From Achromobacter aloeverae (GTDB taxonomy: Bacteria > Pseudomonadota > Gammaproteobacteria > Burkholderiales > Burkholderiaceae_B): DNA of 64,000 nucleotides. The notes beneath the pieces were generated by a model. That model was not told where the DNA came from. It searched no databases and saw nothing but the letters and a program-made list of their open reading frames with translations. The position numbers were made by a program, and so were the translations under genes. Position 1 is the stretch's first letter. The number at the start of each line of letters is the position of its first letter. Shown in pieces: positions 19,094-28,510 of the stretch. The DNA lies in the NCBI RefSeq assembly GCF_004121055.1, contig NZ_PYAL01000002.1, positions 558,001-622,000 on the forward strand. Direction: 5' to 3'.

Positions 19094-19768
19094 CTACTTC
19101 AGCAAGGGCGCCAGCACCGGCCATACGTTGTCCAGCAGTTTCGGCTGTCCGGCCTCGTTGGGATGCATGCCGTCGGCCTGGAAGAGCTCGCGGTTGGTGG
19201 CGATGCCGTCCAGCAGGAAGGGCACCAGGCTGGCTTGATTCTCCTGGGCGATCCTGGGAAAGAGGGCGGCGAAGCGCGTGGTGTAGTCGCGGCCGTAGTT
19301 GGGCGGGATCTGCATGCCGACCAGGACGACCTGGGCGCCGGCGCGTTTCGATTCCTGGGCCAGGGTGCGCAGGTTGTTTTCGGTCATGTTCAATTGCAGG
19401 CCGCGCAGGGCGTCGTTCGAACCGAGTTCGATGATGACGACGGCGGGATGGTGCTGGGCCAGCAGCGCCGGCAGGCGCGTGACGCCGCCGCTGGTGGTGT
19501 CGCCGCTGATGCTGGCATTGACGACCTTGTAGCCTGGCTTCTGCTCGTCGAGCCGCTTTTGCAGCAGCGGCACCCAGCCGCTGCCGCGCTCCACCCCGTA
19601 TTCGGCGGACAGGCTGTCGCCCAGGACCAGTATGATGCGCGTTGCGGCGGAACCCGGCGCGGGCGTGGCGGTCTGACCGTGGGCAGGCTGGGCGATCGTG
19701 GCGGCGGCCAGGAGCGCCGCGGCGGCGAACCCCAGGCGGGAACACAAGTAACGGAAAAACAGGCGCAT
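19094..19768 (-). CDS. tesA: GDSL/SGNH-family arylesterase, TesA-like
   Basis: A periplasmic SGNH hydrolase of 224 residues (thioesterase I/protease I/lysophospholipase L1 family). A signal peptide (AAAALLAAATIAQPAHG) precedes block I, GDSLSAEYG, with Ser at residue 52; the catalytic Asp/His pair lies in DGMHPNEAG near the end. The frame is open 48 codons further upstream, but those overlap the ABC ATPase and lack a signal peptide start, so MRLFF is chosen. Its ATG overlaps the divergent ATPase start (CATG), the same tesA/ybbA gene pairing as in enterobacteria but with no intergenic space. Confidence 0.88.
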   Translation of the reverse strand: MRLFFRYLCSRLGFAAAALLAAATIAQPAHGQTATPAPGSAATRIILVLGDSLSAEYGVERGSGWVPLLQKRLDEQKPGYKVVNASISGDTTSGGVTRLPALLAQHHPAVVIIELGSNDALRGLQLNMTENNLRTLAQESKRAGAQVVLVGMQIPPNYGRDYTTRFAALFPRIAQENQASLVPFLLDGIATNRELFQADGMHPNEAGQPKLLDNVWPVLAPLLK

Positions 19769-20444
19769 GGACACAGGCAACTCGATAGAGGTCACGGGAC
19801 TGGGCAAGCACGTTGCCGACGCGGGAGGCCGGCTGGCCATCCTGGAGGATATCGCTTTTACGGTGCGCGCTGGCGAGGCCTTGGCCATCACGGGCAGCTC
19901 GGGCTCCGGCAAGTCGACCTTGCTGGGACTGCTGGCGGGCCTGGATGTTCCCTCGTCGGGCAGCGTGCGACTGGCGGGCCACGACCTGTTCGCGCTGGAC
20001 GAGGACGGCCGCGCCCGGCTGCGCGCCAGCCACGTGGGCTTCGTGTTCCAGTCGTTTCAACTGCTGCCCAACCTGACCGCGCTGGAAAACGTCATGCTGC
20101 CGCTGGAGCTGGCCGGCCTGCCGGCGCGGGAGGCGGCCGAGGCCATGCTGGAGCGCGTCGGCCTGGGCCAGCGCCTGCACCACTATCCCCGCACCCTGTC
20201 GGGCGGCGAGCAGCAGCGCGTCTCGCTGGCGCGCGCTTTCGTGGTCAAGCCGGCCTTGCTGTTCGCGGACGAACCCACCGGCAGCCTGGACGCCGCCACG
20301 GGTGATCGCATCATCGACCTGATGTTCGCCCTGCAGCGCGAGCAGGCCGCAACGCTGGTCCTGGTCACCCACGACCCCGCCCTGGCGTCGCGCTGCGAGC
20401 GCCAACTGGTCCTCGCCGCCGGCCGCGTGGCCAACAGCAACTGA
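19767..20444 (+). CDS. ybbA: ABC transporter ATPase, YbbA-like (LolD/MacB type)
   Basis: A 225-residue ATP-binding cassette. Walker A GSSGSGKST, signature LSGGEQQR and Walker B ALLFADEPTGSLD are all intact. It is predicted to power a MacB/YbbP-type membrane protein linked to envelope functions. In enterobacteria the permease gene ybbP follows directly; here the next gene is a leftward EamA transporter, so the ATPase has no permease partner in the window. The start codon overlaps that of the divergent tesA. Confidence 0.88.
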   Translation: MDTGNSIEVTGLGKHVADAGGRLAILEDIAFTVRAGEALAITGSSGSGKSTLLGLLAGLDVPSSGSVRLAGHDLFALDEDGRARLRASHVGFVFQSFQLLPNLTALENVMLPLELAGLPAREAAEAMLERVGLGQRLHHYPRTLSGGEQQRVSLARAFVVKPALLFADEPTGSLDAATGDRIIDLMFALQREQAATLVLVTHDPALASRCERQLVLAAGRVANSN

Positions 20445-20491
20445 CCGCCAGGCCAACCGCCGCTGGTGAGCGGGGCCGACTGTGCTGGCCT

Positions 20492-21511
20492 TTAAGGCCG
20501 AGGCGCCGCGGGGCGGCGGGCGCGTTGCCATTCGAGCAGGGCGATGCCGATGCCGCTGCCGCAGATGATGGCGATGCCCACCCATGTGACGGCGTCCGGG
20601 AAATGGCCCCAGATCAGCCAGCCGGTGGTCGTGGACGTGACGATCTGCAAGTAGGCGAAAGGCGCCAGGGTCGACGCCGACGCGTTGCGGTACGCGCCGA
20701 TCTGCAGCAGGTGGCCCATGCAGCCGGTGAATCCCGTGGAAACGAGCACCAGCCAGTGGAGCGGGTCCAGCGTGCGCAGCACCGGCAGCGCGGCGGGCAG
20801 GGCGAAGGGCAGGGTGAAGGTCAGGGCGATGGCGCCCATGCCGCCGCTCCAGATGACCGACGTCAAGGGATCGTCCCCCGCCACGCGCCGCGTGGCGATG
20901 TACTGGGCGGCGAAGCAGCAGGCGCCCAGCAAGCCGCAGATCACGCCCGTGCCGTCCAGGCCGCCGCCGGGACGGATGATGACCAGCACGCCGCCGAAGG
21001 CGATGGCGGCGGCGACCCAGCGCGACAGCCGCGGCGGTTCGCCCAGCACCCAGGGCGCCGATGCCAGCACCATCAATGGCGCCAGGAAATTGATGGCGGT
21101 GGCTTCGGCCTGCGGCAGGAAATGCAGCGTGGTGAAGAACATCAGCGTCGCGCCCAGCATGGCCGTGCCGCGCAGCACCTGCTCGCGCGGCCGCCGGCTG
21201 CGCAGGATGCCCCAGCCGCGCAAGGGCACGATGAGCGCCAGGGCCAGCGCCAGGTGGACGGCATAGCGTACCCAGCACAGCAACAGCAGGGACACGCCGC
21301 CCGCCATCACCCATTTGCCGGTGGCATCCAGGGTGGACAGGAAGCACATGGACAGGAGCAGCAGCACGATGCCCATGAAGGGACTGGACGGGGTGGGCAG
21401 GCCTTTGCCAGACCGTCCCGCATCGACGCGCGGCGGGTTGGCCGGCGCCGCGCCTGTCGAGGCATGCATCGCGGCGTTGTCCTTGCGCGCGATGGCCTGG
21501 GCCCGCGTCAT
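20492..21511 (-). CDS. EamA-domain DMT-superfamily transporter
   Basis: A 339-residue inner-membrane protein with ten predicted helices in two EamA repeats, following a 45-residue polar N-terminus. Characteristic segments are ATAINFLAPLMVLASAPWVL and STLAPFAYLQIVTSTTTGWLIWG at the equivalent positions of the two repeats. The family exports or imports small metabolites (amino acids, nucleotides); the substrate is unknown. A LysR regulator is transcribed divergently across a 268-base gap, a common arrangement for regulated metabolite exporters. Confidence 0.9.
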   Translation of the reverse strand: MTRAQAIARKDNAAMHASTGAAPANPPRVDAGRSGKGLPTPSSPFMGIVLLLLSMCFLSTLDATGKWVMAGGVSLLLLCWVRYAVHLALALALIVPLRGWGILRSRRPREQVLRGTAMLGATLMFFTTLHFLPQAEATAINFLAPLMVLASAPWVLGEPPRLSRWVAAAIAFGGVLVIIRPGGGLDGTGVICGLLGACCFAAQYIATRRVAGDDPLTSVIWSGGMGAIALTFTLPFALPAALPVLRTLDPLHWLVLVSTGFTGCMGHLLQIGAYRNASASTLAPFAYLQIVTSTTTGWLIWGHFPDAVTWVGIAIICGSGIGIALLEWQRARRPAAPRP

Positions 21512-21779
21512 GGTGTGTCTCCTGTGCTCATTACGTCTTCCGGCCGTATTCCGGCATCGGGCCGGCGCGGCGGGCGGCAGGGCGCTGGTGGCCGTCGCGC
21601 GCGCCGCCTGTCGTCCGGCTCGCCCTTATTGTCCGGGCGTCATGATACGCTCAGGCGCGCTGCCATGTTGCGAACCGTGCATCGCGGTCCCCGTTCCTGG
21701 CTTCCTGTTTTTTGAGTCCGGTCCGTGGTCCTTATTCCGTGATCCCTATCCCTGATCCCCTTCCGGGGACGTCCTCCGC

Positions 21780-22712
21780 ATGATCGACCTGCGCAATATC
21801 GAGACTTTCTTCTGGGTCGCCAGGCTGGGCGGCTTTCGCGCCGCGGCGGAAAAGCTCAACGCCACGCAGCCGGCCATTTCACAGCGCATCGCGTCGCTGG
21901 AGTCCGGCTTGGGCGTACGCCTGTTCGAGCGCGATGCGCGCGGCATCAAGCTCACCGCCAAGGGGCACGAACTGCTGTCCCATGCCGAACGGATGCTGCA
22001 GATGCGTACCGACATGCAGCAGGCGGCGCGCGCCCAGAACGTGATGAGCGGCACCCTGCGGCTGGGCGTGGCCGAAACCATCGTGCATACCTGGCTGTCG
22101 CGGCTGATGGAATACATGCACGAGGCCTATCCGGCCTTGATGGTGGAAATACAGGTCGACACCACGCCCGCGCTCAAGAGCCTGCTGACGTCGCATCAGA
22201 TCGACCTGGCCTTCCTGATGGGGCCGGTGGACGAGCCCCGCGTGGACAACATCCACCTGTGCCGCTATCCCTTGGCATGGTTGGCCAGTCCGCAGCTGAA
22301 GCTGGGGCGCGAGCCCATTCCGCTCAAGCGCCTGGGCCAGTGGCCGGTGCTGACCTATTCGTCCATCACCGAGCCGCATCGCGCCGTGCGCCGCATGCTG
22401 GTTGAAGCCGGCGTGGCCACGCCGCGCATGTACGGCAGTTCGGCGCTGAGCGTCATCGTGCGCATGGCCATGGATGGCATCGGCACGGCCGCCATTGCCC
22501 CGGTTTTCCTGGGGCGCGAACTGGCCCAGGGCGAATTGCGCCAGCTGGATGTCCGCGCGCCGGACCTGCCCCCGCTGAGTTTCACGGCCAGCTGGATGCA
22601 GGGGCCCGACAGCCACGTCGCGCGCACCATAGCCCAGGCTGCCCAGGTCATCGCGCGGGACCATGCGGGGGAAGGGGCGTCGGAGATGGTCGCGTCGCCG
22701 CCGGCGCGCTGA
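21780..22712 (+). CDS. LysR-family transcriptional regulator
   Basis: A 310-residue LysR regulator. The N-terminal winged helix-turn-helix (about 1-60) includes FRAAAEKLNATQPAISQRIA, and a type-2 periplasmic-binding-like effector domain follows (about 90-295). It is divergent from the EamA transporter, which it probably controls. The start MIDLRNIETFFWVARLGGF is the normal family N-terminus. The 268-base upstream gap shows no clear palindrome. Confidence 0.93.
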   Translation: MIDLRNIETFFWVARLGGFRAAAEKLNATQPAISQRIASLESGLGVRLFERDARGIKLTAKGHELLSHAERMLQMRTDMQQAARAQNVMSGTLRLGVAETIVHTWLSRLMEYMHEAYPALMVEIQVDTTPALKSLLTSHQIDLAFLMGPVDEPRVDNIHLCRYPLAWLASPQLKLGREPIPLKRLGQWPVLTYSSITEPHRAVRRMLVEAGVATPRMYGSSALSVIVRMAMDGIGTAAIAPVFLGRELAQGELRQLDVRAPDLPPLSFTASWMQGPDSHVARTIAQAAQVIARDHAGEGASEMVASPPAR

Positions 22713-22790
22713 TCGCTGGCGGGCAGTGGCCACCCGCAACGGCCGGTACGCAGATCAAGGCCGGGAGGCCTGGCCGAACGGCGCACCCGC

Positions 22791-23828
22791 CTATTTCATC
22801 GCCATCTGGCTGCCCAGGATGCGGCGCACCCGCACGGCATCGCCGAAGCGCGACCCGCTGGTGCCGCCGGCGTTGAGCAGCACCATGGAGACTTCGCGAT
22901 TGCCCAGGCGTGCCAGCATCACCAGGCAGTCGCCGGCCATGCGCGTCGTGCCAGTCTTGGACGCGAGGATGGTCCATTCAGGACGGCCGACCAGCATATT
23001 GGTGTTGCGGAAGTCCTGCGCGGCGACCTTGTATTGCGTATCGGTGGAATAGCGCTGGATCAGCGCTCGCCGGGACGCGGCGTACGCCAGCCTTGCCAGG
23101 TCCCGGGGCGAGGAGACGTTCTCGTTGGACAGGCCGGTGGGTTCGACAAAGCGGGTTTCGTTCATGTCCAGCTGTCTCGCCTTGGCATTCATGGCTTGCA
23201 CGAAGGCCGCCATGCCGCCCGGGTAGGTCCGTCCCAAGGCATGCGCCGCGCTGTTCTCGGAAGCCATCAACGCCAGGTGCAGCAGATCGGACCGGGTCAA
23301 GCGCGCGCCCACCGCCAGGCGGGACGGCAGATCGGAAGGCATGTCGTTGTCGCTGGCCTCGATGCGTATCGATTCGTCCATGCGCAGGCCCGCGTCGACC
23401 GCCACCAGCGCGGTCATCAGCTTGGTGATGGAGGCAATGGGCCGCACCACGTCCGCGTTGCGCGCGAAGAGGACGTCGGACGTGGACATATCCTGCACGT
23501 ATACGGTGCTGGAACGAAGTTTCTCGATTTCCTTGGCCGGATTCAGCGTGGTCAGCGAGGCATCCGCCTTGGCGTCGGGATCCAGCGGTCCGGACAGGCC
23601 GGACTCCGGCAGCGCGCCCCAGCGCATGACGGCGACCCGCTTGCCATAGCCGTGCTGGCAGATCGGCAAGGCGGGCTGGGCGTTGCAGGGATGGAAATTC
23701 GCGGGGCCTTGCGCGCGCGCGGCGGCCGGCCAGGTCGAGGCCCAGGCCGCGCCAAGCAGCGCCGGCGCCAGGATCGTCCTCCCGGCCCATCGCGCCCTCC
23801 ATGCCGCTTGCCGCCGCAGTGGCGCCAT
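22791..23828 (-). CDS. pbpG: D-alanyl-D-alanine endopeptidase, PBP7/PbpG-like
   Basis: A penicillin-binding serine peptidase (345 residues) that cleaves DD-crosslinks in peptidoglycan. Catalytic motifs are SxxK at 133-136 (SITK), SxN at 190-192 (SEN) and KTG in ASKTGTTRMAG. An N-terminal hydrophobic leader (about 17-38) should export it to the periplasm. Length is slightly above E. coli PbpG. It is a stand-alone gene, convergent with the LysR gene. Confidence 0.9.
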   Translation of the reverse strand: MAPLRRQAAWRARWAGRTILAPALLGAAWASTWPAAARAQGPANFHPCNAQPALPICQHGYGKRVAVMRWGALPESGLSGPLDPDAKADASLTTLNPAKEIEKLRSSTVYVQDMSTSDVLFARNADVVRPIASITKLMTALVAVDAGLRMDESIRIEASDNDMPSDLPSRLAVGARLTRSDLLHLALMASENSAAHALGRTYPGGMAAFVQAMNAKARQLDMNETRFVEPTGLSNENVSSPRDLARLAYAASRRALIQRYSTDTQYKVAAQDFRNTNMLVGRPEWTILASKTGTTRMAGDCLVMLARLGNREVSMVLLNAGGTSGSRFGDAVRVRRILGSQMAMK

Positions 23829-24111
23829 GCTCTCTCCCGATGCGCCGCGGGGTGGCGGCGGATATAAATGGAGAGGGATTTTACTGTTCGTAGCTAAAGC
23901 TGCACCGGTCGATAGGTGAAAACCCCATCCGTAATAACCCGAATATTTTCTTTATAGGGTGATAATATTTTTTTATATCTCTTCATCGCAACATATGATT
24001 GGACACCCCCGGCCCCGATGCGATGCAATACCGCATCAACAAGAAAGCTGTCGTTTACGGGCATGCGTTCCGACCATGCCCAGGACTCATCAAGTTCAAG
24101 GGGAGTTTCCC

Positions 24112-24921
24112 ATGTCGTCGCTCGCCCCGGTCAATACCGTCGCGCATCCGGCCTCGTACCAGGCCCGCCTGGACGCCCGTAACGGCGTAGCCACCGGTCC
24201 CACCGCCAACGTCGCGCCCGGCCATGTGCAGGGCAACCTGGCCATCCTGCCCAAGGACATGGCCGACGAGTTCCTGCGCTTCTGCCTGCGCAATCCCAAG
24301 CCGTGCCCCATCCTGGCGGTGTCCGAGCCGGGCGATCCCAGCCTGCCGGAACTGGGCGTCGATATCGACATCCGCACCGACATCCCGCGCTACCGCGTGT
24401 GGCAGGACGGCGTGCTGGTCGACGAGCCGACGGACGTGCGCAGCGTGTGGCGCGACGACCTGGTCTCCTTCCTGATCGGCTGCTCCTTCTCCTTCGAGGA
24501 AGCCATACTGGACAACGGCCTGCCGGTGCGCCACATCGAGCAAGGCTGCAACGTGCCGATGTACCGCACCAGCGTTCCGACCCAGGCGGCCGGCCGCTTC
24601 CATGGACCGCTGGTGGTGTCGATGCGCCCGCTCAAGCCGGCCGACGCCATTCGCGCGATCCAGGTCACGTCGCGTTTCCCGTCGGTGCATGGCGCCCCCG
24701 TGCACTTCGGCGACCCCGCCGCCATCGGCATCCAGGACATCAACCGTCCCGACTATGGTGACGCGGTGGAGATCCGCCCCGGCGAAGTGCCGGTGTTCTG
24801 GGCCTGCGGCGTGACGCCGCAATCGGTGGTCGCCGCGGTCAAGCCGTCGTTCTGCATTACGCACGCGCCGGGCCATATGCTGGTCACGGATCTCATCAAC
24901 AGTCGTGTCGCGGCGCTCTGA
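24112..24921 (+). CDS. DUF1445 putative hydro-lyase (D-glutamate cyclase-like)
   Basis: A 269-residue cytoplasmic protein of the DUF1445 family; the animal mitochondrial relative is D-glutamate cyclase and bacterial members are listed as putative hydro-lyases. Family segments [20 protein letters not shown] and [20 protein letters not shown] are intact. The ATG at 24112 has AAGGGGAG ending seven bases upstream and is chosen over an ATG 51 codons upstream in AT-rich leader DNA. That leader (about 23880-24000) is strikingly AT-rich and probably holds the promoter, with a TGATAAT element near 23961. Substrate unproven. Confidence 0.88.
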   Translation: MSSLAPVNTVAHPASYQARLDARNGVATGPTANVAPGHVQGNLAILPKDMADEFLRFCLRNPKPCPILAVSEPGDPSLPELGVDIDIRTDIPRYRVWQDGVLVDEPTDVRSVWRDDLVSFLIGCSFSFEEAILDNGLPVRHIEQGCNVPMYRTSVPTQAAGRFHGPLVVSMRPLKPADAIRAIQVTSRFPSVHGAPVHFGDPAAIGIQDINRPDYGDAVEIRPGEVPVFWACGVTPQSVVAAVKPSFCITHAPGHMLVTDLINSRVAAL

Positions 24922-25264
24922 CGCCCTTGGGCGCTTCAGCCGCCTCGGCTGCCTCGGTCCGGAACGCGGCGTGGCGCCCGCGCGGGCGCTGCGCGGAACA
25001 GGGCGATAGCCCGCGCGCATCGCGACGGTGAAGACCGGCGACCAGGGAACGCATGGCGCGCCGAGCGCCCGTTGCGCCCCTGGACGGCCGGCCCTTGTGC
25101 CGCACGGAAGTGCATATGGCGCGCAACAAGCTTGCTGTCAGGGTTTCTACCGTCGCAAATACGTCGCTGGTGCGGGTAAGTTAGTCCGCGAAGTCAAAGT
25201 GCAAGGTCTCGTAACTTTTGTTGTAAGTCCTCTCAGTCCCTAAGGTTCTCCCAGGAGCAACGTA
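24922..25264. other. Intergenic region upstream of the liv operon
   Basis: This stretch of 343 bases contains no supportable gene. A perfect 16-bp GC palindrome (GCGCCCGCGCGGGCGC, 24974-24989) lies after the DUF1445 gene and may fold into a transcript-end hairpin. The last 120 bases are less GC-rich and presumably carry the liv promoter; no riboswitch was recognised. Confidence 0.5.
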
Positions 25265-26515
25265 ATGAAGATGAAGCTGATTGCCGGCGTCGCGGCATGC
25301 TTGGCACTGACGTTCGGTCAGCCGGCCGCCGCGCAGGAAAAGACGATACGTATCGGCGCGATCTATCCGCTGAGCGGCGCGCTGGCGTCCACCGGCGCGG
25401 AGATCAAGGCCGCCATCGAACTGGCCGTCGACATCATCAACAATCCGCATCCCGAACTCGAAGGCTTGCCGCTGGCCGCCGGCGCGGGCCTCCCCAAGCT
25501 GGGCGGGGCCAAGATCGAAGTGGTCTTCGGCGATTCGCAGGGCAAGCCCGAAGTGGGCCTGGCCGATGCGCAGCGCCTGATCCAGCAGGAAAAGGTGGTG
25601 GCCCTGACCGGCGCTTACCAATCGGCCGTGACCAAGACCGCCAGCCGCGTCGCCGAACAGGCCGGCATTCCCTACCTGAACGGTGAATCGAGCAGCCCGG
25701 ACCTGACCGATCGCGGCTACAAGTGGTTCTTCCGCACCTCGCCGACCGACGACACCTTTGTCGAGAACATGATGCAGTTCCTGGACGGCATCAAGAAGGT
25801 GCCGACCAAGAAGATCGCGGTGGTCTACGAGAACACCGACTTCGGCGTCAACACCTACAAGGCGGTGGAGCGCTACGCCAAGAAGTACAACCGCGAGGTG
25901 GTCGCCAACATCGCCTATGCGGCGGGCTCGCCTTCCGTGACCGCCGAAGTGCAGAAGCTGGCGGCCGCCAAGCCGGACGTCGCGCTGTTCGCCAGCTATA
26001 CGTCGGACGCCATGCTGTTCGTGCGCACCATGCGCGAGAGCAAGTACGCGCCGCCGGTGCTGCTGGCCAATGACGCGGGCTTCATCGATTCGCGCTTCGT
26101 GCAGGAAGTGGGTCCGCAAGTGCAGGGCGTGCTGACCCGCGACGTCTGGAGCAACGACGTCGCCGCTGCCAAGGCCGGTCTGAAGAAGATCAACGACATG
26201 TACAAGGCGAAGACGGGCAAGGACCTGAACGGCAACAACGCCCGTTCGATGCAGGGCGTGCTGGTGCTGGCCGATGCCATCAACCGTGCCGGTTCGACCG
26301 ATCCGGAAGCCATCCGCAAGGCCATCGCCGCCACCGACCTGAACGCCTCGCAGATCGCGATGCCTTGGGAAGGCGTGAAGTTCGACGACAAGGGCCAGAA
26401 CACGCTGGGCGCCGGCCTGATCCTGGAACTGAAGGGCACTGGCTACGTGCCCGTGTGGCCTGAGAAGTACCGCACCGACACGTCCTTGCCGACGCTGCCG
26501 TTCGCCTGGAAGTAA
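25265..26515 (+). CDS. Branched-chain amino acid-type ABC transporter substrate-binding protein
   Basis: A periplasmic LivJ/LivK-type receptor (416 residues, Peripla_BP_6 fold). A signal peptide MKMKLIAGVAACLALTFG ends near AAAQE. The mature protein starts KTIRIGAIYPLSGALASTGA, typical of the family. It has a good GGAG site eight bases before the ATG. It is the first of five genes in a complete ABC importer. This subfamily also covers receptors for aromatic acids, urea and amides, so the ligand should not be assumed to be leucine. Confidence 0.93.
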   Translation: MKMKLIAGVAACLALTFGQPAAAQEKTIRIGAIYPLSGALASTGAEIKAAIELAVDIINNPHPELEGLPLAAGAGLPKLGGAKIEVVFGDSQGKPEVGLADAQRLIQQEKVVALTGAYQSAVTKTASRVAEQAGIPYLNGESSSPDLTDRGYKWFFRTSPTDDTFVENMMQFLDGIKKVPTKKIAVVYENTDFGVNTYKAVERYAKKYNREVVANIAYAAGSPSVTAEVQKLAAAKPDVALFASYTSDAMLFVRTMRESKYAPPVLLANDAGFIDSRFVQEVGPQVQGVLTRDVWSNDVAAAKAGLKKINDMYKAKTGKDLNGNNARSMQGVLVLADAINRAGSTDPEAIRKAIAATDLNASQIAMPWEGVKFDDKGQNTLGAGLILELKGTGYVPVWPEKYRTDTSLPTLPFAWK

Positions 26516-26631
26516 TTTCCGGGTAATCGTGGGCGCGCGCCGCCGGGTGCCACTTGGCGCCTGATGGTGGCGGCGCGCCTCTGTATCGCAACCGCCGGCG
26601 GATCCGCGTGCATCCGTCGTGGGAGTACCGC

Positions 26632-27483
26632 ATGTTCGAAGCACTAACCGCCGGCCTGTTCAACGGCTTGATCTACGCGGCCGTCGCCGTGGGCCTGGCG
26701 CTGATCTGGGGCATTACCGACGTCATCAACTTCGCCCATGGCGAGTTCCTGATGCTGGCGATGTATGCCGCGTACTGGCTTTTCACGTTGGGCCATGTCG
26801 ACCCGACGCTTTCGGCGCCGCTGGTCGCCATCCTGCTGGGTTTCGTTGGTTTCCTTACCTACGCGCTGATCATCAAGCGCTTGCAGAAGGGGCCGCCCAT
26901 GGCGGTCATCCTGGCCACCTTCGGCCTGGGCATTGTCCTGCGGCAGTTGGCCTTCATCGCCTTCACGCCCGACTACCGCAGCCTGCCCGACACGCTGGTG
27001 TCCGGTAGCGTGAGCCTGCTGGGCATTTCCATCGGCCGTCCGCAAGTGGTGACGGGCCTGGTGGCGCTGGTGGTCGTCATCGTGCTGTTCTGGCTGGTCT
27101 ATCGCACGCGCTGGGGCCATGCCTTGCAGGCGGTCGCGGAGGATCGCGACGTGGCCGCGCTGGTCGGCATTTCGCCGGATCGCGTCAACGCCCAGGTGTG
27201 GATGCTGGGCAGTGCGGCGGTGGGCCTGGCGGGCGCGCTGTTGACCACGTTCTTCTATGTCTTCCCGTCGGTGGGGCTGGTGTTCGGCCTGCTGGCTTTC
27301 GTGGCGGTGTGCATGGGCGGTTTCGGCTCGCTGCCGGGCGCCTTCATCGCGGGCATCCTGATCGGCATCATCGAGGCGATGACGGGCTACTTCGTGGCGC
27401 CCGCGCTGAAGACGGTCAGCATTTTCATTCTTTTCATCCTGGTTCTCTGGTACCGGCCGCGCGGCCTGTTCGGGCGGTGGTGA
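26632..27483 (+). CDS. livH: ABC transporter permease, LivH-like
   Basis: A 283-residue inner-membrane permease with about eight helices and the family segment GLALIWGITDVINFAHGEFL near the N-terminus; the cytoplasmic coupling loop contains AEDRDVAALVGISPDRVN. The ATG at 26632 (GGGAG ten bases upstream) is used because it gives the canonical MFEALTAGLFNGLIYA start. It lies 116 bases after the receptor gene and two bases before the second permease. Confidence 0.93.
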   Translation: MFEALTAGLFNGLIYAAVAVGLALIWGITDVINFAHGEFLMLAMYAAYWLFTLGHVDPTLSAPLVAILLGFVGFLTYALIIKRLQKGPPMAVILATFGLGIVLRQLAFIAFTPDYRSLPDTLVSGSVSLLGISIGRPQVVTGLVALVVVIVLFWLVYRTRWGHALQAVAEDRDVAALVGISPDRVNAQVWMLGSAAVGLAGALLTTFFYVFPSVGLVFGLLAFVAVCMGGFGSLPGAFIAGILIGIIEAMTGYFVAPALKTVSIFILFILVLWYRPRGLFGRW

Positions 27484-27484
27484 T

Positions 27485-28510
27485 ATGACGACAGAAAACA
27501 AACTCGATCCGGCGGCCAGTACGGCCGCGGCCACGGCGGTGGCCGTCTCGCCCGCCAAGGCTTATCACTCACGCGCGCCGATCGCCGTGGCCATCGTCAT
27601 CGCGGTGCTGTTCGCGTTGGCGCCGGTGGTCATCAAGGACCAGTTCACCATCCAGGTGTTGTTGCAGATCGTGCTGTTCGGCGCGCTCGGGGCCGCATGG
27701 AACCTGGTGGGCGGCTTCCTCGGCCGGGTGTCCTTCGGTCATGGCGTGTTCGTCGGGGTGGGGGCCTACACCACCATCCTGCTGTTGCAGCACCTGAAGC
27801 TCACGCCCTTGATCGGCATTCCGGTGGGCGCGTTGATCTCGGCGCTGCTGGCCTACATCGTGGGCGGTCCCACGCTGCGCTTGTCGGGCCATTACTTTGC
27901 CATGGCGACCATCGCCTTGCTGCAAATCGGCCTGCTGTTGATGATCAATTGGGATTGGGCCGGCGGCGCCGTCGGCCTTGAATCGCCGATCGGCGATGCG
28001 CCCTGGATGCTGCAATTCCGCAGCAAGGTGCCGTACTACTGGATCGCCGTGGGCCTGGGACTGGTGACTTTCCTGGTGACCTATTTCCTGGTGCATTCGC
28101 GCGTCGGCTTCTACTGGCGCGCCATCAACGGCGACGAGGGCGCGGCGCGCAGCCTGGGCGTACCGGCCGACCGCTACAAGATGCTGGCCTTCGTGCTGTC
28201 GGCCGCGTTGACGGGCGCGTGGGGCGGTTTCTTCGCGATGTACGTGGGCTTCATCGATCCCGATTCGATGTTCAGCCTGACCATGTCCGTGCAGATGGTG
28301 CTGGTGGCCATTCTGGGCGGCGTGGGCAGCCTGGTCGGTCCGTGGATAGGTGCGGCGCTGCTGCTGCCCTTGTCCGAGGGCACGCGTGTCATGTGGGGCA
28401 GTTCGGGCCTGGGCCTGGACCTGCTGGTGTTTGGTTTGGCTATCCTGCTGGTGACGATGTTCCTGCCCGGCGGTCTGGTGACGTTGAGGGGGCGCCGTGG
28501 CTCTGCTTGA
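27485..28510 (+). CDS. livM: ABC transporter permease, LivM-like
   Basis: The second permease of the importer (341 residues). After a polar N-terminus of about 33 residues come roughly nine helices, including the family segments AAWNLVGGFLGRVSFGHGVF and NGDEGAARSLGVPADRYK (coupling loop). It overlaps the start of livG by 14 bases, showing tight coupling. Confidence 0.93.
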   Translation: MTTENKLDPAASTAAATAVAVSPAKAYHSRAPIAVAIVIAVLFALAPVVIKDQFTIQVLLQIVLFGALGAAWNLVGGFLGRVSFGHGVFVGVGAYTTILLLQHLKLTPLIGIPVGALISALLAYIVGGPTLRLSGHYFAMATIALLQIGLLLMINWDWAGGAVGLESPIGDAPWMLQFRSKVPYYWIAVGLGLVTFLVTYFLVHSRVGFYWRAINGDEGAARSLGVPADRYKMLAFVLSAALTGAWGGFFAMYVGFIDPDSMFSLTMSVQMVLVAILGGVGSLVGPWIGAALLLPLSEGTRVMWGSSGLGLDLLVFGLAILLVTMFLPGGLVTLRGRRGSA

